From Bacillota bacterium (lineage in GTDB: Bacteria > Bacillota_I > Bacilli_A > Erysipelotrichales > Erysipelotrichaceae), in assembly GCA_023426935.1 (NCBI GenBank), contig JAEZBR010000052.1, positions 1 through 53,533 of the forward strand: a stretch of DNA of 53,533 nt. The letters are read 5' to 3'. The notes beneath the pieces were generated by a model that was not told the origin of the DNA, ran no database searches, and saw only the letters and a list, made by a program, of their open reading frames with translations. Positions 1 to 7,808 of this stretch are shown in pieces. Within the stretch, counting starts at the first letter, position 1. Every line of letters begins with the position of its first letter. The position numbers were made by a program, and so were the translations under genes.

Positions 1-135
1 TTACTGATTTCCACAAGTACCTTCTTTAAATTATTCTTTTAAGCACTAGTTTTTATCCGATCTGTAAGACTTACTTCAACTTTATTTTCGGTCCTTTTTG
101 AAGTGGAATTTAACTTTTCACTTCAGCGAAAACGC

Positions 136-1380
136 TTATTTAACAAGATTTACCACAAATAAACTATATAGTTTCCCATAATTACTTACCGCACAACCGA
201 TTCCGGGAACTAAGATAATCTTTCCCCTAACATTGACGACGATTGGCCAGCGTTCTCTAAGATAAGCGGGAATCTTTCGATCGATAAACCAACGATTGAT
301 TTTCTTCTTGCCAAACCTTAACAAAATCTCATCACCCGGTTTTGGACTGCGAATCGTCAACGGAAACTCTTCCGGCAAGACATATACGCCTTCGGTACTT
401 TCCCCTTTAAGGCTTACTTTAAAGTAGGGTGTTCTTATTTCTTTAATTTCTGTTAGTTCATACTTATATGGTTTTGCCTTTGGTCTTAAATATAATTGTT
501 GGTAATCTTTATCCAAGTTATGTTCCGTATCGACCTGAATTCTCTGATTATTTAACGATCCCAATTGTTTATCCATTTGTTCCAAGTGGGCTTTAGAATA
601 ATGAAAGGCTTCGTCAATTCCTTGATCGATTAAATAGTATCTTAGTAATTTTTCCCGATATTCCAAAGGATAATTTAGATATTTGTCCTGTTCAAATTTA
701 ACTAAGCAAGAATAATCTTTACGCAGTTGTTCCTGTTCTTTTTTTAGTGAATCATTCTTTATTTTAATTTCTTTTAAGATTGCTTTTCTTGCTTCCAAAT
801 TAAGAACCCTAACTTTTTGTCTTAGTTTATTGCGGGTATAACGCAAATCGTTATTCGATTCATCCAATCCATATTCAATCTGAGATAACCTAGCATAATT
901 TTCCAAATCTTGCTTAGTGTATCCTAACAAAGGCCTTAAGACTAATAAGTTGTTTACTTTGCCTTCTGTGCGTAATCCCCAGTAAGAATACTCGCTGTTT
1001 TTTTCTTTCTGCATCCAATATGTTTCAATCAGATCATCCTGATGATGTCCTAAAAAAACCGCCACGCAGTTTTCTTTTTTCATTACTTCCGCATAGAAAG
1101 AATACCGCTCTTCCCTGGCCTTTGCTTCAAAATTACCGTTCGTTTTTTTATTCGACTTCTTAAGATATAATTTGATTGCGAATTTATGACAATAATCTTC
1201 GACAATTTTTTGATCCCGATTTGCGGTTTGACGAACTTGATAGTTGTAGTGACAGACAACTAAATGATAGCCGGCTTTTCTTAATAAATCTAAAAGAACC
1301 ATCGAATCCGGACCGCCAGAAACGCCGACCGCATACTTTTCCTCTTTATCATAGTTGCCAATCTTTATAACTTTAGGCAT
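136..1380 (-). CDS. tilS: tRNA(Ile)-lysidine synthase TilS
   Basis: TilS converts the wobble cytidine of tRNA-Ile(CAU) to lysidine using ATP and lysine, so that AUA is read as isoleucine; it acts in the cytoplasm and is normally essential. The PP-loop SGGPDS lies at residues 21-26, followed by the ATP-pyrophosphatase fold. The last 80 residues match the TilS C-terminal domain (PGDEILLRFGKKKINRWFID). At 414 aa it is of usual length. Its ATG start lies inside the end of the upstream PemK/MazF-like gene (16-base overlap), so the two are probably translated from one message. It is the last gene of the left-hand run. No clear terminator follows in the 135 bases to the window edge. Identification is firm. 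Confidence 0.97.
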   Translation of the reverse strand: MPKVIKIGNYDKEEKYAVGVSGGPDSMVLLDLLRKAGYHLVVCHYNYQVRQTANRDQKIVEDYCHKFAIKLYLKKSNKKTNGNFEAKAREERYSFYAEVMKKENCVAVFLGHHQDDLIETYWMQKEKNSEYSYWGLRTEGKVNNLLVLRPLLGYTKQDLENYARLSQIEYGLDESNNDLRYTRNKLRQKVRVLNLEARKAILKEIKIKNDSLKKEQEQLRKDYSCLVKFEQDKYLNYPLEYREKLLRYYLIDQGIDEAFHYSKAHLEQMDKQLGSLNNQRIQVDTEHNLDKDYQQLYLRPKAKPYKYELTEIKEIRTPYFKVSLKGESTEGVYVLPEEFPLTIRSPKPGDEILLRFGKKKINRWFIDRKIPAYLRERWPIVVNVRGKIILVPGIGCAVSNYGKLYSLFVVNLVK

Positions 1381-1919
1381 TCTTTTACCCGTTCCTTGAT
1401 TTCTTTATATAATAATCCTTCCGGATCGAGATGTGCTTTAATCGCGACGATTCTAGCAGTATTCAGATACTTTCCGTCATTTAGAAATAACACGGATCTT
1501 TTATTTAAACCGGGAACCTCACCTAAGGGAAATAGATGTCTTTTCCCTAAAGGATTAGTAATACTATAAGCTTGTCGATAAGTAGCTTGATTAGAAGTCA
1601 TCGGAATAACGAAAGCTTTCCCATAACAAAGCGATAGAATCAGACCAAAATGTTGGTAACCGGCTTCTTTAAGATAACCTAAACCATAATCCAGAAAACA
1701 AATATCTCCTTCGCTAATAGTAATTCCCAACTGCTGCGCCGACACCAAGTGATGCCGATTTCCCCAATTAGCCTGGGATACTAAGCTTGATTCTAGCTCA
1801 CTCAGGTCCATTTTCCGATAAACCTGATATTGTAAGCATAAGCTTTCTTCAATCTGACCGGTAATGCTTTGTGAATCATTGTGAGAATCGAGATAATAAC
1901 GAATTTCTTTAGGTTCCAT
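1365..1919 (-). CDS. PemK/MazF-like protein (solitary toxin-fold protein)
   Basis: This 184-residue protein looks like the MazF/PemK endoribonuclease fold. After about 70 residues of unfamiliar, partly helical sequence comes GDICFLDYGLGYLKEAG, then LILSLCYGKAFVIPMTSN, which parallels the GdIv...lvls...vv.PmTS pattern of PemK toxins. Near the end SVLFLNDGKYLN is followed by an Arg, as in the C-terminal strand of that family. I chose the second ATG (1919): AAGGAG lies six bases before it, and that box is itself inside the codons that follow the upstream ATG at 1934. No antitoxin gene lies beside it; its neighbours are a zinc-ribbon membrane gene and tilS. The fold call is moderate and the activity is unproven. 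The N-terminal part could be a fused regulatory domain. Confidence 0.6.
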   Translation of the reverse strand: MEPKEIRYYLDSHNDSQSITGQIEESLCLQYQVYRKMDLSELESSLVSQANWGNRHHLVSAQQLGITISEGDICFLDYGLGYLKEAGYQHFGLILSLCYGKAFVIPMTSNQATYRQAYSITNPLGKRHLFPLGEVPGLNKRSVLFLNDGKYLNTARIVAIKAHLDPEGLLYKEIKERVKECLKL

Positions 1920-1964
1920 AAATAACTCCTTCATAGAGTTAATACGAAGCCCAAGCTAGTTTTC

Positions 1965-2534
1965 CTAACTATTTTTTTCCTGTTTCGCAAAAGTTACTTC
2001 ATAATAGGTTTTTTCAATCTGATAAGTACGATAGGTATAGAAGCTAAAGAACCCGATGAAGCCAACGATGCCAATCAAGAAATACCAAATTACCGAAGTC
2101 GCAACCGATAGCATTCCTAAGCCAAACAACATAATGATAAAGGAGATAAAGAACCGGTTATGTAACTTTGCGACTGCAGCCGCATCTTCTTTAATCGTAT
2201 AATGAGCCCACTTTGCCTTCAGCGGAGCCTTGTTATAAACATAACGTGCCCAATTCAAAGTTCCCCAGAAAATCAACGTAATAATGACGACCATAATCCC
2301 AATCAAGACCCAGGTATTCATCTTAATTAAGGACGTCGAAAGCGGAACAATTGCGGCTAAAGTATAAATCAGCATCAAACCTAAAGTATAAATCTCCAGA
2401 TCTAAAGTGCTGATATATCTTTTATTCTGTTTATGACAACTGGGGCAGGATATCTTTCCGACCTGATAACTGGCTAAACGATGCTGTACTTCATAGGAGA
2501 TATCTTTTCCACAAAACTCACAACGGCTTTTCAT
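1965..2534 (-). CDS. zinc-ribbon membrane protein, function unknown
   Basis: I do not recognise a named family for this 189-residue protein. Near its N terminus it has CEFC and, about 25 residues later, CPSC, a four-cysteine zinc ribbon. Then come two pairs of hydrophobic segments (roughly residues 45-65, 70-95, 125-145 and 147-170), so it is probably a four-helix membrane protein with the ribbon in the cytoplasm. The start at 2534 is set by a strong AAGGAGGA box eight bases upstream; a start nine codons earlier lacks this. It overlaps the end of the tagO-like gene by 17 bases, which implies translational coupling with the lipid-linked sugar transferase. Confidence 0.75.
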   Translation of the reverse strand: MKSRCEFCGKDISYEVQHRLASYQVGKISCPSCHKQNKRYISTLDLEIYTLGLMLIYTLAAIVPLSTSLIKMNTWVLIGIMVVIITLIFWGTLNWARYVYNKAPLKAKWAHYTIKEDAAAVAKLHNRFFISFIIMLFGLGMLSVATSVIWYFLIGIVGFIGFFSFYTYRTYQIEKTYYEVTFAKQEKNS

Positions 2535-3618
2535 CTTTCTTGTCCTCCTTAACCACCACATGTTTAATCTTCCGTAATACGCTTAATAAAGGATGATACT
2601 TCTTAGTAACCATTCCGGTCACTTCAATAAAGAGATCACAGGCAATAATTAACACGACTAACATCAATAGTCCGATAGTCGAATTGATAGCATATAGATA
2701 CGCGTCGAATCCGAATAAAGCGGTGATTGCATAGATTATCAGCACAGTTTCTCTTTGGCCTAAACCCCAAGTGCGCATTAACGCATGGTGGAAATGTCCC
2801 ATGTCCGGATCAGAAAATTTATGTCCGTTAAGTTTTCGCCGTAAGATTGCCGATAAAGTATCCATAATCGGTAGGAACAACAGGATGATTGGAATCATCA
2901 TCGTGATAACCGTTCCGCCTTTGAAACCCAGTAAGGAAATCGCCGCAATCATGAATCCTAAGAATTGGGCTCCGCAATCCCCGATAAAAATCGAGGCCGG
3001 ATGGAAATTATAGAAAAGGAACCCAGTCGCAGCCCCCGCTAAAACTAATGAAATTTTTAACACATCGACCCGACCGTTAACGGTAGTCAACAAACAGATG
3101 GTAAATAAAACGATAATTGAGAAGCCACTGGATAAGCCATCTAGACCATCCAGCAAATTGATCGCATTGGTAATTCCGATAATCCAAAAGAAAGTAATGA
3201 TATAACTGAATAGCGAGACCGGAATCACTATTCCGAAGGGTAAATGTAAGATTCCTAGATCTAACTTCCCGACGGTCATCAAAATAATTGCCCCAGCCGA
3301 CTGGAACAATAATTTGATCCAGGCATTCAGATCATAGATATCATCCAACAAACCACCAAGGAAGATGACAAAACCACCCAATAAAATTCCTCTTAGGGCG
3401 ACATCCGCCTTTAAAAAGATTAAGGAAGTGATGATGAATGCAATATAGACGGCGATTCCGCCGACTCTGGCAATCTTCCCGTGATGAACTGTTCGTTTAT
3501 TCTCGACCGCAAAAATATTTAATTTCCAAGCAATTCTTTTTACTAAAGGAACTAAGGCCGCAGAAATTCCCAAAGGGATCACATATAAGCCTATTCTGTA
3601 CCAAACCTGTGCATCCAT
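2518..3618 (-). CDS. tagO: undecaprenyl-phosphate sugar-1-phosphate transferase (TagO/WecA/MraY family)
   Basis: Polytopic membrane enzyme of glycosyltransferase family 4. It would move a sugar-1-phosphate, most likely GlcNAc-1-phosphate, from UDP to undecaprenyl phosphate, the first step for teichoic acid or another surface glycan. Family motifs are all present: the N-terminal RTVHHGKIARVGG, DDIYDL at 92-97, NAINLLDGLDGL at 151-162, then FIGDCGAQFLGF, and a cytoplasmic DPDMGHFHHAL loop carrying the His cluster. At 366 aa with about ten membrane segments it fits TagO/WecA better than MraY. GGAG lies nine bases before the ATG, and a TATAAT box at 3642-3647 suggests its own promoter. The exact sugar substrate cannot be read from sequence. 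Confidence 0.9.
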   Translation of the reverse strand: MDAQVWYRIGLYVIPLGISAALVPLVKRIAWKLNIFAVENKRTVHHGKIARVGGIAVYIAFIITSLIFLKADVALRGILLGGFVIFLGGLLDDIYDLNAWIKLLFQSAGAIILMTVGKLDLGILHLPFGIVIPVSLFSYIITFFWIIGITNAINLLDGLDGLSSGFSIIVLFTICLLTTVNGRVDVLKISLVLAGAATGFLFYNFHPASIFIGDCGAQFLGFMIAAISLLGFKGGTVITMMIPIILLFLPIMDTLSAILRRKLNGHKFSDPDMGHFHHALMRTWGLGQRETVLIIYAITALFGFDAYLYAINSTIGLLMLVVLIIACDLFIEVTGMVTKKYHPLLSVLRKIKHVVVKEDKKDEKPL

Positions 3619-3641
3619 TCAGAAATCTCCTTTTCTCATCT

Positions 3642-3670
3642 ATTATAAACGAAACCATTAGAGATAAAAA
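3642..3670 (-). promoter_or_regulatory. putative promoter of tagO-like gene
   Basis: A perfect TATAAT (reverse strand of 3642-3647) sits 24 bases upstream of the tagO-like start. Seventeen bases further up is only a T-rich, weak -35. It would allow tagO and the genes behind it to be expressed apart from proC. Confidence 0.5.
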
Positions 3671-3672
3671 CT

Positions 3673-4464
3673 TTACTTTTTCTCAATCGCATCGACCGCG
3701 TTAATAACGGCACCTTTAAAACTATCTTTTTCTAATTCCGTGACACCTCTGATGGTTGAGCCACCGGGCGAACAAACTTCATCCTTCATCAAAGCAGGAT
3801 GTTTATGGGATTTTAAATACAGTTCTCCGGTCCCGATCAGCATTTTAGCGGCTAGTTCATAAGCCTTTTCCCGTTTTAATCCATATTTAACGCCCGCATC
3901 ACCCAACGCTTCTATATACATGGCGGTAAAGGCTGGAGCACAACCCGCAATCGTTCCCCCGACGGAGAATGATTTAGGATCCAAGGTTACTAACAAAGAT
4001 ATCGGTTCAAATAATTCTTTGAATAATTTCATCTCGGCTTTCGTCAATGAACTTTGATCTTCTAAAATCATAATTCCCTGACCCACTTCGATGGGGGTAT
4101 TGGGCATCGCACTAAGGTGATGCGTATTCGGTAAAAACATCTTTTCTAAGTCCGCAAAGTAATGTACTGCCGCAATCGAAATTACGATCTTCGCCTGCAA
4201 TTCTTCCTTATTCTCACCTATTACTTTTTCCAACTGATCAGGTTTAACCGCTAAAATCACTACTTCGCTGTTCTTAATTACTTCCTTGGGGTCTTTTTTG
4301 ATTGAGATCCCCCAGCCTTTACAGTCTTCCAACAGCTTTTCATAATGCTGAGAGCATGCATAAAGGTGTCGTGCTGGTATGACCTGATAATCGGTCATTC
4401 CTTTTCCCAAAGCCTTACCCATCTGGCCAAAGCCGATAAATCCAACTGTAGTTTTATTGTTCAT
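3673..4464 (-). CDS. proC: pyrroline-5-carboxylate reductase
   Basis: ProC makes L-proline from 1-pyrroline-5-carboxylate with NAD(P)H. The N-terminal Rossmann motif GFGQMG is at residues 11-16. The C-terminal signature, with CSPGGSTIRGVTELEK, matches the P5C reductase consensus. Its 263 aa are the normal length. The start lies three bases after the stop codon of the large Sel1-repeat gene, so the two are likely co-transcribed. No proA or proB is in the window; the enzyme may act in a salvage or arginine/ornithine route. Confidence 0.95.
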   Translation of the reverse strand: MNNKTTVGFIGFGQMGKALGKGMTDYQVIPARHLYACSQHYEKLLEDCKGWGISIKKDPKEVIKNSEVVILAVKPDQLEKVIGENKEELQAKIVISIAAVHYFADLEKMFLPNTHHLSAMPNTPIEVGQGIMILEDQSSLTKAEMKLFKELFEPISLLVTLDPKSFSVGGTIAGCAPAFTAMYIEALGDAGVKYGLKREKAYELAAKMLIGTGELYLKSHKHPALMKDEVCSPGGSTIRGVTELEKDSFKGAVINAVDAIEKK

Positions 4465-4467
4465 AAG

Positions 4468-6267
4468 TTAGTTTAAAACAATCTCCTTAATCTTTTTATA
4501 CTTACTAATTCCTAGCGGCAATGCTTTCTCTTCATATTTCTCGACCGATCTGACCGTAACAACTTTACGTTTGCCCGACACATCCACAACCACCTTATCA
4601 CCCATTTTAACTTCGAAATCGTCACAGAGATAGTCATATCCCTGATCACTGCCTTCAAAGACTACTTGCGCAAGGCAATGGAATATTTTCTTTTTCTCCT
4701 GATGAAACTTAAAGATATAAGATTCGGCCACAATCGTCGCGACTACTTTATTATTTAAAAGAAATTCAACTCTCATTTCTCCGGTTCGGTTCCGACTGGA
4801 AAAAACTTCATCAGCGATGAAATGATTATTCTTGGGAACAGATAACTTACTTACTTTATTAAGATGATAAGTTATGACATTGCACAATTCTACATGGCGA
4901 TTCTCCGGTACGACAACCATGACTGGTAAAGGGGTATCCTCATTGCTTAAGGGTATCCGTTTAGCACTAATTGTGATCTTGTTGTTAGTTTTCTTAATCT
5001 CAAAACGCGCAGAATAATCTTCCTGTAAAAGACTTTCAAATAAAAGCGGAGTATTTGAATTAATTGACTGTTTCGCTTCGTAAGGAACTTTCTCTTCAAC
5101 TCTTTTCAAAGCCGTATCAATTGCCATGGCGACTTTCTCATCTCCATAGTTGTCTTCAAGTTCCATGCGCTTATTGATTGCGTCTTTGGCCAATAGATAA
5201 AAGGTTAGCGCTTGAAGATCATCTTGCTCGACTACGATTCCTTTTTCAAACATGCTTCCCATTCTTAGAGCCGCATCCGCAAAATTACTATGGTTATTAC
5301 GTAGATAGTCTTCCCTGCTTTCGCTTAAAACCCACTTATTTAAATTAAAAGCCGCGGTTTCGTTCTTAATTGTTCCTTTCCCGCTTAGGAACATATCGGC
5401 CAATTTATAGCAGGATTCATAATAACCATTGAATGCACCAATTGAAAAATACTTAAATGCCTGATCATAGTCCGGTTTCCCTTCAGTGGTTCTGCCGTAA
5501 TAATAGATATAACCTAAACTGTTAGCATATTTCGCTTTCCGGACACCACAGATATCTTTGTTATCCATCATTTCCTTAAACATCTTCTCTGCTTGGTTCC
5601 AGTCGCAATCAAACAAACGATTGCCGCCATAGAAACAATACGCTTTCGCTTCCAAGGCTCCAGTGTCGCCTTTAAGACAAGCTATTTCAAGCGCTTTACG
5701 ATACCAGTTGATCATTTGTTCGCTTAATTCGTTTAAGCGATTATCTTCGATGCTGCTCAAGACACTGTCCTCTCGCACTTCATCCCACAATTCCGGTGTG
5801 ATATCCTCAAAATTATTTTCTTTCATTAATTCGATATCGTGTAGGATCAAATCGATATCCAGATTAAATTCTTGGCCATACTCCAAATCGAAATCATCGA
5901 TATAGGTCATCAAACTGAAAATAATCCCCAGCATCCCTTCAATCTGGGAGGTCGGATGAATCGCAAAACGCAGGTGCTCTTCCTCAATATATTGTTGATG
6001 CTCTTTTGCCGACAAATAATAGTAGTGATCTTCGTCTGAATCTAGCGATTCGACTGCCCACCACCAATTCTGTTCCAGTTCTTTCCCGGAGATCTTGTCG
6101 ACTTTAATCTTTGTCAGCAGTGCAACAAAATCATCCCATTGGACAAAGTATTTTTCGCAGTGATATGATCCGTTTTCGCCATCCGTGAAAATATCCTTAA
6201 CTTTTAACTCATAACGAAACAGTTTTTTTAATTGTTCGACAGTAATCAGCGGGCTAGTTTTTTTCAT
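4468..6267 (-). CDS. Sel1-repeat protein, function unknown
   Basis: A large soluble protein (599 aa) with no signal peptide or membrane segment. Residues 1-180 are acidic and Trp/Tyr-rich, with no domain I recognise. Residues about 185-370 contain Sel1-like helical repeats, for example QAFKYFSIGAFNGYYESCYK and ALTFYLLAKDAI, with the typical A..G....G pattern. The last 80 residues form a beta-rich module (YDYLCDDFEVKMGDKVVVDV, ending PLGISKYKKIKEIV) of a kind that I believe recurs at the end of other uncharacterised Bacillota proteins. It probably serves as a protein-interaction scaffold, but its partner is unknown. It heads the run that includes proC and has its own likely promoter just upstream. 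Confidence 0.7.
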   Translation of the reverse strand: MKKTSPLITVEQLKKLFRYELKVKDIFTDGENGSYHCEKYFVQWDDFVALLTKIKVDKISGKELEQNWWWAVESLDSDEDHYYYLSAKEHQQYIEEEHLRFAIHPTSQIEGMLGIIFSLMTYIDDFDLEYGQEFNLDIDLILHDIELMKENNFEDITPELWDEVREDSVLSSIEDNRLNELSEQMINWYRKALEIACLKGDTGALEAKAYCFYGGNRLFDCDWNQAEKMFKEMMDNKDICGVRKAKYANSLGYIYYYGRTTEGKPDYDQAFKYFSIGAFNGYYESCYKLADMFLSGKGTIKNETAAFNLNKWVLSESREDYLRNNHSNFADAALRMGSMFEKGIVVEQDDLQALTFYLLAKDAINKRMELEDNYGDEKVAMAIDTALKRVEEKVPYEAKQSINSNTPLLFESLLQEDYSARFEIKKTNNKITISAKRIPLSNEDTPLPVMVVVPENRHVELCNVITYHLNKVSKLSVPKNNHFIADEVFSSRNRTGEMRVEFLLNNKVVATIVAESYIFKFHQEKKKIFHCLAQVVFEGSDQGYDYLCDDFEVKMGDKVVVDVSGKRKVVTVRSVEKYEEKALPLGISKYKKIKEIVLN

Positions 6268-6287
6268 GATTGGTCTCCTATAAACGC

Positions 6288-6296
6288 ATTATAACA
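6288..6296 (-). promoter_or_regulatory. extended -10 promoter for the Sel1-repeat gene run
   Basis: The reverse strand reads TGTTATAAT, an extended -10 (TGn-TATAAT), 20-30 bases before the start at 6267. There is no good -35. A short inverted repeat (TTAACT/AGTTAA) lies immediately upstream. Confidence 0.55.
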
Positions 6297-6363
6297 CTTA
6301 ACTTTTAGTTAATGGCGTTCTTACCTTTATTATGAAAAGATGATTGCATTTTTTAACTACCAA

Positions 6364-7185
6364 TTATTTACCGCTCCACCATTTACCGATCCAAACACCT
6401 TGCTCATTTAATTGCGGGCCTAACATCCCCATGAATCCGGCCACTAACAATAACGCAACGACTACCGCCGTTATTATTCCTAATGCGAACAATTGTTTTT
6501 TTCTAGGTAAATCATGCACGATATAGGCCGCAAAATAGAATGGACAGTAACCGATTAAGAATAGAAGGAAGGGTCTAGTTGGTTGCCACCAAGTTTTTTC
6601 CCAAGTAAGAACCCCGCATTTATTAAGCAGTATTTCAATGATAACTGCCAATACCGCTCCTAATAAGGCTGTTCCCACTCTTCTAAATATCGCTTTTCGT
6701 TTAATTTTCTTTTCTTCTTCGGTTACCTTCCCGGAACTAACGTTAGCCTTATAGTACATGTTATTATGGTCGTTTAACCAGTTTTTATTACCATCCCAGA
6801 AAGATTCTCCCTCATATCCCTTAGTCGTTTTTAATAGCTTGCAGGCAACAATTCCGAGAATAAAAAACATAAAGGATATTTCGATATTGTATCCTACTAA
6901 AATTTGAAATGCCGAACCGCCAGCGGCCGTAGTTCCCCAAACCGGTTGTCCGGTACAAGCATAAACCATGGCGTTCCAAGTCTCATTAAAAACATCCATC
7001 AACCAAAAGGCGGCTGCCCCTAAAACAATACTGTAGTTTTTATTTTTCCATTCGGTGACAATGATATAGAGCGTAATCACAAAAATCGGTACGATATACC
7101 ATTTAAGCGTCGTAGGATCTTGTAATGCCGCTTCTAAATCCTGAGGTGTTGTGGTTCCCAGTTCGTTAAAAAAGGAATAGTTCAT
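6364..7185 (-). CDS. polytopic membrane protein at the end of the atp operon, unknown
   Basis: A 273-residue membrane protein that I do not recognise. Hydrophobic segments are near residues 30-45, 53-68, 95-112, 168-187, 204-222 and 233-252, giving six or seven helices. Trp-rich loops include WNAMVYACTGQPVW and WEKTWWQPTRPF, and there is a basic cytoplasmic stretch with EEEKKIKRKAIFRR. The start is set by a GGGGGG purine box before the ATG. It lies 33 bases after the DUF1146 gene and the ATP synthase genes on the same strand with no terminator seen between, so it may be the last gene of that operon. No conserved catalytic motif stands out. Confidence 0.7.
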   Translation of the reverse strand: MNYSFFNELGTTTPQDLEAALQDPTTLKWYIVPIFVITLYIIVTEWKNKNYSIVLGAAAFWLMDVFNETWNAMVYACTGQPVWGTTAAGGSAFQILVGYNIEISFMFFILGIVACKLLKTTKGYEGESFWDGNKNWLNDHNNMYYKANVSSGKVTEEEKKIKRKAIFRRVGTALLGAVLAVIIEILLNKCGVLTWEKTWWQPTRPFLLFLIGYCPFYFAAYIVHDLPRKKQLFALGIITAVVVALLLVAGFMGMLGPQLNEQGVWIGKWWSGK

Positions 7186-7218
7186 TATTTTTACCCCCCT
7201 ATTAATGTATATCTAACT

Positions 7219-7413
7219 TTACGCAAAGCCGACTAAAACCAAACAGAATTGAGCTGCTAGATATCCTAAAGCCAAAGCCATCAGTAATAATAAAACCTGT
7301 GCTTTACCGGTTGATCCTTTGCGTAAAAGCTTAGCGAAATCTAACCCGCTCAACGCATAGAAACTAACCAAGAATCCTAAAAGATATATTGCGACAATCA
7401 CCCAATGTTTCAT
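7219..7413 (-). CDS. DUF1146 (YwzB-like) small membrane protein
   Basis: Sixty-four residues with two hydrophobic helices (about 3-25 and 40-62) joined by a short basic loop, RKGSTGKAQ. This matches DUF1146; the Bacillus subtilis member YwzB also sits directly behind atpC. Its function is not known. The start overlaps the atpC stop codon by four bases (ATGA), so it is translationally coupled to the epsilon subunit. Confidence 0.85.
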   Translation of the reverse strand: MKHWVIVAIYLLGFLVSFYALSGLDFAKLLRKGSTGKAQVLLLLMALALGYLAAQFCLVLVGFA

Positions 7414-7808
7414 TGGTACTTATGACCTACTTTCAAACGATTCAAAGCTTTATTCAATGCTAAGGTTGCCCTTTTGATATCAAGATCGGGATCTTTATCC
7501 GCTAACCGTTTCTCTGCCCGCTGCTTAGCCTGCTCGGCTCTTTCCAGATCCAAAGTCTTAACATCTTCGACCGCATCAGAAAGAACGGTCGCAACATCGT
7601 GTTCGAAATATAACATCCCCCCGGCAATCGTATAAGTCAGATGTTCGGTTGTCTCTAACTCTAATGTTCCGATTTCCAACATTAAAACGATTGACATATG
7701 ACCGGGTAAAATCCCCCGTTGTCCGTCAGTGGTATCTACTTCCATTTTTTTAACGTTCGGAATGGTAGCATAAGATCCTTCCGGGGTATAGATCCGAACT
7801 TCAATCAT
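7410..7808 (-). CDS. atpC: ATP synthase subunit epsilon
   Basis: Central-stalk subunit of F1 that couples and inhibits ATP hydrolysis. The N-terminal beta-sandwich includes the family stretch DTTDGQRGILPGHMS, and the C-terminal helical hairpin (ERAEQAKQRAEKRL...) is full length at 132 aa. Its ATG shares one base with the atpD stop (TAATG), as usual for this operon. Identification is certain. Confidence 0.97.
   Translation of the reverse strand: MIEVRIYTPEGSYATIPNVKKMEVDTTDGQRGILPGHMSIVLMLEIGTLELETTEHLTYTIAGGMLYFEHDVATVLSDAVEDVKTLDLERAEQAKQRAEKRLADKDPDLDIKRATLALNKALNRLKVGHKYQ

Noticed and set aside
99..125. Inverted repeat TGAAGTGGAA/TTTCACTTCA downstream of tilS, considered as a terminator
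   Set aside because: A ten-pair stem is possible, but on the minus strand it is followed by AAAAAGG, not a T-tract, so it does not look like an intrinsic terminator.
1920..1934. Upstream ATG of the PemK/MazF-like gene
   Set aside because: The AAGGAG ribosome site lies after this ATG and is spaced correctly for the ATG at 1919.
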